Source: Paenibacillus pectinilyticus
GTDB taxonomy: Bacteria > Bacillota > Bacilli > Paenibacillales > NBRC-103111
Direction of reading: 5' to 3'
Assembly: GCF_001700435.1 (NCBI RefSeq)
Contig: NZ_LYPC01000026.1
Coordinates: forward strand, 62,001 to 126,000
DNA: 64,000 nt
Shown: positions 33,704 through 41,706 of the stretch, in pieces
Layout of the letters: every line of letters begins with the position of its first letter
How positions within the stretch are numbered: position 1 is the stretch's first letter
The notes under the pieces: generated by a model
The model's database searches: none
What the model saw: the letters and a program-made list of their open reading frames with translations, nothing else
What the model was told of the DNA's origin: nothing
Made by a program: the position numbers and the translations under genes

Positions 33704-34162
33704 CTACACCTGCATCGCCACAGCGATCAAGAAAAACCCAAAAGCCAAAATCGCCGCGGAGGAACGAATGATATCCAACTGCCCCCAGCGATTAATCAGT
33801 GCCTGCCAATTGCTTGGCGGTGCGTCGGGCTGCCAAGCGAGTGCTCCCTTGTTGATCGGGAGAGTGCCCAAGATCGTGACCAACATGAGGATGAGCAAGG
33901 CGAGCACACCCGCGAGGCGGAAGCCGAAACCAGGCTCCGAGCCCGTGAGAACGAGTACGATAATCCCTAACACGATCGTCGGCAGTAAGATGGCGGGCAC
34001 CAGTATTCGCAGCTTAAGAATGAGGGCTTGACGGACTCGAATCTGAGAGGGTTCGTCTAGTCCAGCAAGTGACACGTGCACGCCGTAACGAACGACGAAC
34101 TCCTCCCCAGCTAGGAGACCAGCGAGAAATAAGTGAATGAACGTAAGAACAATATGGGTCAC
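33704..34162 (-). CDS. DUF1772-type small membrane protein
   Basis: 152 residues from a GTG at 34162, which has AAGGAGG 8 bases upstream on the minus strand; an upstream extension to 34222 enters the TetR operator and is not used. Four hydrophobic helices with the layout seen in DUF1772 (anthrone-oxygenase-like) proteins: HIVLTFIHLFLAGLLAGEEFVVRYG at the N-terminus and a final RWGQLDIIRSSAAILAFGFFLIAVAM. Function is unknown; homologs often sit beside TetR or MarR regulators. It shares an operator with the TetR gene. Confidence 0.7.
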   Translation of the reverse strand: MTHIVLTFIHLFLAGLLAGEEFVVRYGVHVSLAGLDEPSQIRVRQALILKLRILVPAILLPTIVLGIIVLVLTGSEPGFGFRLAGVLALLILMLVTILGTLPINKGALAWQPDAPPSNWQALINRWGQLDIIRSSAAILAFGFFLIAVAMQV

Positions 34163-34198
34163 GGGGGTATCCTCCTTCTTTATCTTTAGATCGACTTT

Positions 34199-34229
34199 AC
34201 TTGCCGGTCGGTAAGTTGTCAAGTATAAT
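34199..34229. promoter_or_regulatory. TetR operator inside two divergent promoters
   Basis: ACTTGCCGGTCGGTAAGT (34199-34216) is an 18-base near-palindrome. On the plus strand, TTGCCG (34201-34206), 17 bases, TATAAT (34224-34229) serves tetR. On the minus strand, TTGACA (34222-34217), 17 bases, TAAAGT serves the DUF1772 gene. The operator overlaps the -35 of tetR and fills the spacer of the other promoter, so one bound dimer would shut both. Confidence 0.7.
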
Positions 34230-34272
34230 CAGGAACATAATGAAACAGGGAATTGGAAAGGAAGCGAGAATT

Positions 34273-34857
34273 ATGAGTAAGAGTGAACCAGTGAAACGGA
34301 CTGGAAGCGAGACGAAGGCGGAGGCTCAGCGCGTAGCGCTAGCGCTTTTCACAAGCAAGGGGTTCGAGGCGACATCTCTTCGCGAGATTGCGGAACAGCT
34401 GGGGATCAGCAAAGCAGCACTGTACTATCATTTTAAAAGCAAAGATGATATCGTCAAGTCCATGGTGTCTGCCCGTGGTCATGAAGCAACCGAGCTTCTC
34501 GCTTGGGCTCGCAGTCAAGAGCCGGGTCCCGAGCTCCTGGAACAGACGATATTGCGCTGGGTGGAGTCGACTTCGGTCGATAAGCTGCGCGGAATCCGCT
34601 TCATGATCGCGAACCCCGCCACGATGCGGAACATGAAGAGTGACTCCCGCGAAATTACGAGCGGGCTGGAGGGGCTCGCCCAATTTGTCGCTGGCGAGCA
34701 TGCTGATGCCAACCGCCAGCTGCTGGTGAGGATGGCGTTCCTGAGCATCAACGCAGCCGTAATGGCGGCGAGCGGGACGCAGCGTACGGACGAGGAAATC
34801 GTAGCGGCAGCAAGAGAAATGTCCATCGCCTTGATCCGCGTTCTTCGCGAGTCCTAG
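34273..34857 (+). CDS. TetR family regulator
   Basis: 194 residues from ATG 34273 (GGAAAGGAAG upstream); the ORF extends into the promoter and is trimmed. N-terminal TetR helix-turn-helix (about 15-65): AQRVALALFTSKGFEATSLREIAEQLGISKAALYYHFKSKDDIV. The C-terminal ligand domain is divergent, as usual. Base composition is more GC-rich than its neighbours. It probably represses the divergent DUF1772 gene and itself through the operator at 34199-34216. Confidence 0.85.
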   Translation: MSKSEPVKRTGSETKAEAQRVALALFTSKGFEATSLREIAEQLGISKAALYYHFKSKDDIVKSMVSARGHEATELLAWARSQEPGPELLEQTILRWVESTSVDKLRGIRFMIANPATMRNMKSDSREITSGLEGLAQFVAGEHADANRQLLVRMAFLSINAAVMAASGTQRTDEEIVAAAREMSIALIRVLRES

Positions 34858-34921
34858 AGGGTCCAGGTTTATATGGTTGAGCTGGTTTAGATGGTTTAAT
34901 GGTTTAAATATCATTCATGTG

Positions 34922-34954
34922 GAGGCTCAGAACGCAGCGTAGAGCCTCTTCATT
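34922..34954 (+). terminator. Hairpin after tetR
   Basis: GAGGCTC pairs with GAGCCTC across AGAACGCAGCGTA, followed by TTCATTTTGG. The stretch just before it (34865-34910) is an imperfect repeat of GGTTTA/ATGGTT units. Confidence 0.5.
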
Positions 34955-34971
34955 TTGGCAGGAGATGTGTG

Positions 34972-36774
34972 ATGAAGCTTTGGAAAGAGTGGGATTTAAA
35001 AACGAAGGTGGTTCTCAGCTTTTCTTTCCTGTTTGCGTTGTCGGTTATTTCGAGTGGGATTTTCTATTACCATAGCAGTGTAGGTGAGCTGAAAAAGCAG
35101 ACTCTGCAGCTGCTCGACACCAACAGCACACAAATTACCCGAACGGAAGAGCTGTACATTGATGACATGGAGAAGCTGTCGCTTTCCGTATTCTATGATT
35201 CATTGGTACAGAATGTATTAAGTCATTCAAATGAAACGACCGAAGCCGAGAATGAGAGTCTGAATCAGCAGATTACGTCTCATTTGTTAAATATTTCAGT
35301 TTCCTGGCCATCCGTGCAAGGTATTTATTTATATCCGACGGATAATCCGGCGGCTACTTACTATTGGGCCAAACGAAGTCCCTTTGTCGGCAATTCAATT
35401 GCTGAGGAGCCTTGGTACCCTTACATATTGACCTATACGCAATCGCCATACCTATTGTGGCCTACGATGACAGAGTATACGATTACGAATTTCCAAGGCG
35501 TAAAGGTGTTCTCGTTAATTCGTCAGATCAATCAGATCCCTACGGGTAAAAAGATTGGCTACATGAAATTGGACATGGATGTAAATGTCATGAAAGATCT
35601 GGTATCTTACCGAGAATATGGGGAAGAGCAGGATTCTAGCTTGTTTATTTTGACAGATCAAGGGAATGTGATCTATGACAGTCAGGATCAATGGACAGGT
35701 AAAGTGATGGATGGCATTCATGTAGCCGATTTGACAGGGAACAAAGCATCAGGGACCTTAACTTGGCAAGGGAAATCGTATTTATACGGCAGTTATCGAT
35801 CGGAAAGTACTCACTGGACGACGTTGATCTTGAAACCCATGAACTCCATCACGAGTCGGTTAAAAGAAATTCGCAATACCGTTATGATCATTGAGTCACT
35901 GATTCTAGTTTTAGTTATTGTGATCGCCTGGTTTATTGCCACTGGCATTACGCGTCCTTTACGGAGAATGATTACGAATATGCGTCATGTGGAACGGGGA
36001 GATTTCACGATCAGGGCTCTCCACACCAATAATCGCAATGAAATCGGCCAGCTGGGTAAAGTGTTTAATCAGATGTTGGACAGCTTGCAGGATATGATCT
36101 CGCGGGTGTATGTAGCCGAATTGCGAGAAAAAGATGCCCGATTATTAGCGCTGCAAGCTCAAATTAATCCGCACTTTCTTTTTAATACCTTGAGTATTCT
36201 CAAGTCCTTGGGAAGAAAGGGGGCCACAACCGATGTTGTGGAGGTGACAGAATCTCTAGCTCATATGTTCCGATACAGCTTATATGATTGGAATGGCACT
36301 GTTGCGCTCAGTGAGGAATTGAATTTGATCGAAAGCTATATTAAAATTCAAACTTACCGCTTTCAGGATCGCTTTCGTTACGAGATAGATGTGCCAGAGA
36401 AGCTGTTGAAAGCACAGGTTTTACGTCTAACCATTCAACCCCTTGTGGAAAATGCGGTGGTGCATGGACTCGAACAACGCAAATCGGGTGGTTTAATCGC
36501 TATCCACGTAAGGGCAAATGAGGGCCTGCTAGAGATTCTGATAGCTGACAATGGGGTAGGAATCAATCTTCAGACGCAAGCGGCGCTGAATCAGAATTTG
36601 GCAGATCTCGATATCCATAGCTCGAATACACATACCGAACATATGGGCATTGCACTGTTAAATATTCAAAAACGATTGCATTTAATTTATGGACATCAAT
36701 ATGGTCTATCCTTCTTACCTACACCAGGGGGCGGAACCACGATTCGCCTGGCTTTACCACTTCATTTTGAATAG
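34972..36774 (+). CDS. YesM-type sensor histidine kinase (first pair)
   Basis: 600 residues. TM1 at about 15-35, a large extracellular dCACHE-like sensor (about 38-275), TM2 at about 290-312, HAMP (about 312-365), His_kinase domain with LQAQINPHFLFNTL (phosphorylated His near residue 400), and HATPase_c with IQPLVENAVVHGLE and ADNGVGI. This class senses carbohydrate fragments outside the cell, directly or through a binding protein. ATG 34972 has AGGAG 7 bases before it; a GTG just upstream is not used. It lies 18 bases ahead of its response regulator gene. Confidence 0.9.
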   Translation: MKLWKEWDLKTKVVLSFSFLFALSVISSGIFYYHSSVGELKKQTLQLLDTNSTQITRTEELYIDDMEKLSLSVFYDSLVQNVLSHSNETTEAENESLNQQITSHLLNISVSWPSVQGIYLYPTDNPAATYYWAKRSPFVGNSIAEEPWYPYILTYTQSPYLLWPTMTEYTITNFQGVKVFSLIRQINQIPTGKKIGYMKLDMDVNVMKDLVSYREYGEEQDSSLFILTDQGNVIYDSQDQWTGKVMDGIHVADLTGNKASGTLTWQGKSYLYGSYRSESTHWTTLILKPMNSITSRLKEIRNTVMIIESLILVLVIVIAWFIATGITRPLRRMITNMRHVERGDFTIRALHTNNRNEIGQLGKVFNQMLDSLQDMISRVYVAELREKDARLLALQAQINPHFLFNTLSILKSLGRKGATTDVVEVTESLAHMFRYSLYDWNGTVALSEELNLIESYIKIQTYRFQDRFRYEIDVPEKLLKAQVLRLTIQPLVENAVVHGLEQRKSGGLIAIHVRANEGLLEILIADNGVGINLQTQAALNQNLADLDIHSSNTHTEHMGIALLNIQKRLHLIYGHQYGLSFLPTPGGGTTIRLALPLHFE

Positions 36775-36792
36775 AAAGGCAGAGGGTTAAAG

Positions 36793-38280
36793 ATGAGAAT
36801 TTTTCTAATTGAGGATGAAGCACTTGCGATGGATGAATTAATGTTCATCATGAAGCCATATGCCGAACAACATACCCTCGTCTGTTATGAGAATGGCGAA
36901 GATGCTTTAGAGGGAGCGCTGCAGGCGGCGCCAGATATTATCATTTCGGATATTAGAATGCCCGGGTTAAGTGGTTTGGAAACGTTGGAAAGGCTTACAC
37001 ATATAAACCCCAAACTGCAAGCCATTATTCTAAGCGGATATAACGATTTCGACTATGCGCGAAAGGCTATTAAATTAGGGGCGAAAGAGTATATTTTAAA
37101 GCCGGTTGTCGAAAAGGAATTGTACGAGGTTCTAGATCGGTTGATTGCTTCCGTGATTACCGAAGAGCATAAAATCCAAATCGCCATGGATTGGTCCTTA
37201 ACACGAATGATGCGTGGCATGAGCCATCAGCAGGAAACGAAAGAGGAAGAGCCGCTTAGCGGGAACTGGTTAGTTGGTGTTATTTTATTAAATAATTGGA
37301 ACAGTGAACATACATGGGCGCAAAGCCGCTTGTCGATGCATCATTTCTCAGTGTGGCTTCAAACGCAATTTCATCCCGATACAAAATGTTTGGATATGGA
37401 TGTGCATCTCCGAATTTTTATGATTCCTGTGGTCAAAACAGACAAGGAAAGCAAGCATCGGCTCAAGGTCAATCAGATTCATAACTTTGTCTGCACGTAT
37501 GAGCAGGTTGTTCATACAGTCTATCATGTGAAAATGGAGCAGGAAGTGTTGGACGCTACGTACCGTATGTGCCTCAGATTAATGGAAGATCAAGTTCGAC
37601 TAGGCGTATCTACGTTTATGCCGATCCCGCAGTCTCCGCAATTAACACCTGTCTGGGATAGTGTGAGATTAATTGAATTGCACCTGCGCGAGTCCGAATA
37701 TGCCAAACTCAACATGGAATTACGCCGAATGCTGGAAAGCTTGCAGCGTGCTGCTATTCCTTTAAAACAAATGTCTGTGTTCCTGTCGGATGTCTTCTAT
37801 GCGCTCAAATATAATTTGCATCTTAGCAAAAATGATTTGGAATCCTTCAGTATGGACTCGCTGTATGAATTTATTAAATCTTGTGACTCGTACAGCGCGC
37901 TGCAGGATTGGTTGTTAGGAAAGTTTGGCGGCATGATGACCGGCCCAGCAACGGAGATGAGCAATCCCAAGCAAATCATTCCCCTGCTCATGGAGTATGT
38001 GCAGCAGCATTATGGTGAAACGATTCATCTGCAGGATTTTGCGGCGAAATATCATCTGAGTGTGGGGTATTTATCGAAGCTGTTTAAATCGGAAACTGGC
38101 AGCAATTTCTCTGAATATATCGTGGAGATTCGGATGAAAAAGGCGCAGGAGCTACTAAATGGCGGATACAAGAAAATATCGGAAATTAGCCAGATGGTGG
38201 GGTATGAGGACCCGAAATTTTTCAGTCAAACCTTCAAACGTTGGTCGGGTGTGACGCCTGCCGATTATAAAAAGAGATAA
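36793..38280 (+). CDS. YesN-type response regulator with AraC output (first pair)
   Basis: 495 residues. Receiver domain (about 1-120) with acceptor Asp53 in ISDIRMPG and Lys in YILKPV; a long middle region with no named domain; AraC-type double helix-turn-helix at about 395-495, AKYHLSVGYLSKLFKSETGSNFSEYIVEIRMKKAQ and MVGYEDPKFFSQTFKRWSGVTPADYKK. It probably activates the importer and glycosidase genes that follow (38376-44193). Confidence 0.9.
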   Translation: MRIFLIEDEALAMDELMFIMKPYAEQHTLVCYENGEDALEGALQAAPDIIISDIRMPGLSGLETLERLTHINPKLQAIILSGYNDFDYARKAIKLGAKEYILKPVVEKELYEVLDRLIASVITEEHKIQIAMDWSLTRMMRGMSHQQETKEEEPLSGNWLVGVILLNNWNSEHTWAQSRLSMHHFSVWLQTQFHPDTKCLDMDVHLRIFMIPVVKTDKESKHRLKVNQIHNFVCTYEQVVHTVYHVKMEQEVLDATYRMCLRLMEDQVRLGVSTFMPIPQSPQLTPVWDSVRLIELHLRESEYAKLNMELRRMLESLQRAAIPLKQMSVFLSDVFYALKYNLHLSKNDLESFSMDSLYEFIKSCDSYSALQDWLLGKFGGMMTGPATEMSNPKQIIPLLMEYVQQHYGETIHLQDFAAKYHLSVGYLSKLFKSETGSNFSEYIVEIRMKKAQELLNGGYKKISEISQMVGYEDPKFFSQTFKRWSGVTPADYKKR

Positions 38281-38375
38281 ATGAACCTACCTTAAATGGA
38301 AAACGACTCTACATTCGAAGGGGAATCTAACGGGTATGATTAGAACTGTAAGATATCAATGAGGGGGTTCATTTC

Positions 38376-39701
38376 ATGACAAGAAGAAATAAAATGACAG
38401 CAACGCTCGTTACAGCCGTATCCGTATCCATTGCGTTAGCGGGTTGCAGCAGTAAATCGACAGATACAGCTGCCTCTGCAAAGCCAGCAGAAACGGCAGC
38501 AGCGACGAAAGCGGCATCAACAGCTAAGCCCGTCACGTTAAAAATGTTTCACTTTCTTGAATCAGAAGCAGGTCCAACACTGAAGGATATTAACAAACGC
38601 TTTCATGAAAAATACCCAAATATTACGATCGAGTATGAAAACGCTCCCACTGATCAATATCAAACGACGATTAAAACGCGTTTCGCTTCAGGGGATGCAC
38701 CTGATATTGTTGGGGTTTTCCCAGGCACGTGGAAAGATCCGTTTGTTAAAGCCGGTTATTTGATGGATCTATCAGATAGACCATGGGTATCACGCTTACA
38801 ACAAGGTGCGCTAGATATGGAAAGTAAAGATGGCAAAGTATACGGATTGCCCCTTGATCAGAATGCCATTGGCGTTGTGTATAACAAAAAAATCTTCAAA
38901 GATTTGAACTTAACGATTCCGAAGAGCTGGAATGAGTTCCTCAAATTAGCGGACACGATTAAAGCGGCTAATATTACCCCTCTTGCACTCGGCATGAAAG
39001 ATCTTTGGGTAACGCAAATCATTCCATACGCTATGGCACCTTCGGCTATTTATCGAGATGCCAAAACATTTGATAAAGATATGTATGATGGCAAAGCAAC
39101 GTTTGCGAATTCACCATGGAAGAAAATGATGGAAGATTACGTCATGATGGATGCCAAAGGTTACTTTAATAAAGGTGCTCTTGGAACAAGTTATGATCAA
39201 ATGGTTCAATTGATGGCAACTGGTAAAGCGGCTATGGAGATTATGGGCAACTGGGGTCTGCCGCCTATCCTAGCAGCGAATCCGCAAGCGGATCTGGGCA
39301 TGTTCCCACTTCCATATGCAGAAGAAGGTAAGCCAGTATGGGTACCATCTGCGATCGCTTTGGGACTTGGTGCCAATGCAAAGACTAAATATCCAGATGA
39401 AGTCAAATTGTACCTTGATTTCTGGGCAGAAGCAGGGAACAATGCGCAATTGTTAACACAAGCTAAGTCATTCCCAGTATTCAAAGATGTGAATCCAGAT
39501 CTGGATCAAACGCTGAAAGAATTAGTACCTTATCTCAATGTAGGCACATATAACTTCCTGGATCAAAACTGGCCAGCAGGCGTACAGGATACCATGATGA
39601 AAGATATTCAGAACGTGATGGTTGACGGTGGGAAATCCTTCACAATTGACGCGATGTTAAAGGAAATGGATAAAGTGTTCACAGAGAAAAAAGGACAATA
39701 A
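38376..39701 (+). CDS. Sugar ABC transporter substrate-binding lipoprotein (first importer)
   Basis: 441 residues. Lipobox LAGC at about residue 23, an Ala/Thr-rich linker to about 50, then a family-1 solute-binding fold: VTLKMFHFLESEAG, NERF-like KRFHEKYPNITIEYEN, GDAPDIVGVFPG, LPLDQNAIGVVYNKKIFKDL, and IPKSWNEFLKLADTIKAANITP. It lies 95 bases behind the YesN gene. A stem-loop separates it from the permease genes. No ATPase gene is in the operon, as usual for Firmicute carbohydrate importers that share an MsmX-type ATPase. Confidence 0.88.
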   Translation: MTRRNKMTATLVTAVSVSIALAGCSSKSTDTAASAKPAETAAATKAASTAKPVTLKMFHFLESEAGPTLKDINKRFHEKYPNITIEYENAPTDQYQTTIKTRFASGDAPDIVGVFPGTWKDPFVKAGYLMDLSDRPWVSRLQQGALDMESKDGKVYGLPLDQNAIGVVYNKKIFKDLNLTIPKSWNEFLKLADTIKAANITPLALGMKDLWVTQIIPYAMAPSAIYRDAKTFDKDMYDGKATFANSPWKKMMEDYVMMDAKGYFNKGALGTSYDQMVQLMATGKAAMEIMGNWGLPPILAANPQADLGMFPLPYAEEGKPVWVPSAIALGLGANAKTKYPDEVKLYLDFWAEAGNNAQLLTQAKSFPVFKDVNPDLDQTLKELVPYLNVGTYNFLDQNWPAGVQDTMMKDIQNVMVDGGKSFTIDAMLKEMDKVFTEKKGQ

Positions 39702-39722
39702 ATAATTCAGGGTAATTGAGCG

Positions 39723-39746
39723 GTCAGGGGAAGCTTTTCTCCTGAC
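39723..39746 (+). terminator. Intercistronic stem-loop, first importer
   Basis: GTCAGGGGAA-GCTT-TTCTCCTGAC with one G-T pair, between binding-protein and permease genes. No T-run. It probably lowers read-through or protects the upstream mRNA so that binding protein exceeds permease. Confidence 0.6.
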
Positions 39747-39772
39747 TTCTTAATTAAAAAGAGGGAGATTGG

Positions 39773-40645
39773 ATGAGAAAACTGTGGGTACAGGTGCTTT
39801 TTATATTGCCAGCCTTACTGATATTTAGCATATTTATTGTTATTCCTATGATGAGCAGCGTGTATTATAGCTTGACGAACTGGAACGGTTTGGATCCAGC
39901 GATTAGCTTTATTGGCTTGGATAATTATCGTAAGCTGCTTCATGACTCCGAAGTATGGATTGCATTGAAAAACACCATCGTGTTTGCGGTGTTAGTAACG
40001 ATTTTCCAAAATGTGCTGTCACTGCTATTAGCGTTACTGGTGGATGGCTCACGGTGGTATTACCGTTATTTAAGAGTGGTGTACCTGATTCCGGCCTTAT
40101 TGAGTGCTTTAGCTATCGGATATATCTGGAGCTATTTGTATAACCCGGTTTTTGGAATTATTAATACCGTTCTAGAAGATATCGGGTTAGGCCAGCTGGC
40201 ACAAGATTGGTTGGGAGATCCCAAATGGTCGATGTATAGTATTGTGTTCACGAACATTTGGCAATGGGCTGGCATCACGATGATTATTTATATGGCGGGC
40301 CTGCAAGCCATTCCTGCTGACTTATATGAAGCTGCAAATATTGATGGTTCGAATAAATGGCAAACATTTACGCGGATTACTTTCCCCTTAATTGCTCCTG
40401 CGTTTACGATCAACATGATGATCTCCATCATTGGCAGCTTTAAAGTGTTTGATATCATCTATGTTATGACCAAAGGTGGCCCAGGTACGACGACAGAATC
40501 ACTGGCCATTCTCTTGTATAAAAAGGCATTTAATTTTAATGAGATGGGTTATGGGACTTCGATTGCCATCGTGATGTTCTTAATTATTCTCGTTATCTCT
40601 ATCTTCCAATTATCGTTCCTTCGTAAACGGGAGGTTGAGGCATAA
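39773..40645 (+). CDS. Sugar ABC transporter permease, MalF/LacF type (first importer)
   Basis: 290 residues, six membrane helices. The EAA loop reads DLYEAANIDGSNKWQTFTRITFPLIAP. Also typical is GLDNYRKLLHD in the first extracytoplasmic part. Ribosome binding site GAGGGAG just upstream. The stop codon overlaps the start of the next permease by one base. Confidence 0.92.
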   Translation: MRKLWVQVLFILPALLIFSIFIVIPMMSSVYYSLTNWNGLDPAISFIGLDNYRKLLHDSEVWIALKNTIVFAVLVTIFQNVLSLLLALLVDGSRWYYRYLRVVYLIPALLSALAIGYIWSYLYNPVFGIINTVLEDIGLGQLAQDWLGDPKWSMYSIVFTNIWQWAGITMIIYMAGLQAIPADLYEAANIDGSNKWQTFTRITFPLIAPAFTINMMISIIGSFKVFDIIYVMTKGGPGTTTESLAILLYKKAFNFNEMGYGTSIAIVMFLIILVISIFQLSFLRKREVEA

Positions 40646-41472
40646 TGACGTTAGCATGGGTTAGTAAAGCAAGTAAAATTGTCATTTTGGCAATCTGGGG
40701 TTTAATCGTCAGCATTCCGCTTCTTATTCTGGTGTCTGTCACAGTGAAATCGCCGCAAGATCTTTTGTATACGACACTCGGCTTTCCAAAGGTTTTTATG
40801 TGGGGAAATTTTGCTGAAGCATGGAAAACCGCGAGTTTAGGCATGGCTTTCGGCAACAGTATTGTCATTACGGGATTAGCCGTTGTAGGTCTTGTTCTAG
40901 CAAGCTCGTTTGCTGCGTATCCATTAGCGCGAGTGAAGTCCAAATTTACAAGTACCATGTTTCTCTATTTTATTTCGGGCATTATGGTTCCGTTCCAGCT
41001 AAGCATGATTCCGCTGTATAAACTGCTTAAATTCTTGCATTTGATCAACACACATCAAGGCGTTATTCTCATTTTCATCGCGATGTCGATACCCTTTTCC
41101 ATCTTTCTTTATACAGGTTTTCTAAAAGGAATACCGAAAGAACTGGAAGAATCAGCTTATATGGATGGCTGCGGCCCCTTCCGTACGTTTGCCATTATTA
41201 TTTTCCCGTTAATGAAACCGGTGACGGCTTCGGTTATTATTACCAACAGTTTATCGATCTGGAATGACTTCTTGGTACCCTTGTTATTTCTGCAAGCGAA
41301 GACGAGTCGAACAATTCCTATGGCGATCTTTACGTTCACGGGCCAATACAACAACAGTTGGAATATGATCTTTGCGGCCATTTTACTAGGCACATTACCT
41401 CTTGTCATTACCTTCCTTTTCTTGCAAAAGCATTTTATTAAAGGGCTGGTAGGCGGAGCTGTTAAAGGATAA
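40645..41472 (+). CDS. Sugar ABC transporter permease, MalG/LacG type (first importer)
   Basis: 275 residues, six membrane helices. The EAA loop reads ELEESAYMDGCGPFRTFAIIIFPLMKP, and the C-terminus FLQKHFIKGLVGGAVKG is the usual MalG-type end. It pairs with the MalF-type protein encoded immediately upstream. Confidence 0.92.
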   Translation: MTLAWVSKASKIVILAIWGLIVSIPLLILVSVTVKSPQDLLYTTLGFPKVFMWGNFAEAWKTASLGMAFGNSIVITGLAVVGLVLASSFAAYPLARVKSKFTSTMFLYFISGIMVPFQLSMIPLYKLLKFLHLINTHQGVILIFIAMSIPFSIFLYTGFLKGIPKELEESAYMDGCGPFRTFAIIIFPLMKPVTASVIITNSLSIWNDFLVPLLFLQAKTSRTIPMAIFTFTGQYNNSWNMIFAAILLGTLPLVITFLFLQKHFIKGLVGGAVKG

Positions 41473-41495
41473 ATGTTTGTTTGGAAGAGTTGAAT

Positions 41496-41555
41496 AGCAC
41501 CTTCTGCGCACGGGAGAAAGCACCTTAATAAACCGATGCCTGTCCAGAAGGTGCT
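41496..41555. repeat. 11-bp inverted repeat before the GH43 gene
   Basis: AGCACCTTCTG (41496-41506) and CAGAAGGTGCT (41545-41555) are perfect inverses 38 bases apart; the spacer carries another AGCACCTT at 41519-41526. They lie in the 234-base gap between permease and GH43 genes and may form a processing or termination structure. No gene is seen in the gap. Confidence 0.5.
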
Positions 41556-41706
41556 CCAACAAGAACCATCACATGCCAGGCAAGGAACGTAGATTGCGTG
41601 TGGAGGTGATGTTAGGGCAAGATACTTGCTGAGAATGATCAGAGTATTGGGCAAGAGGTAAAGGATGATTGCGAAAGAGTTGGTTAGATGAACATGAGGA
41701 GGTTAA

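Noticed and set aside
33542-33970. 142-residue plus-strand frame
   Set aside because: It is antisense to the DUF1772 gene and crosses the terminator hairpin; composition is unlike a real protein.
34339-34914. 191-residue minus-strand frame opposite tetR
   Set aside because: It is a shadow of a GC-rich, well-supported TetR gene.
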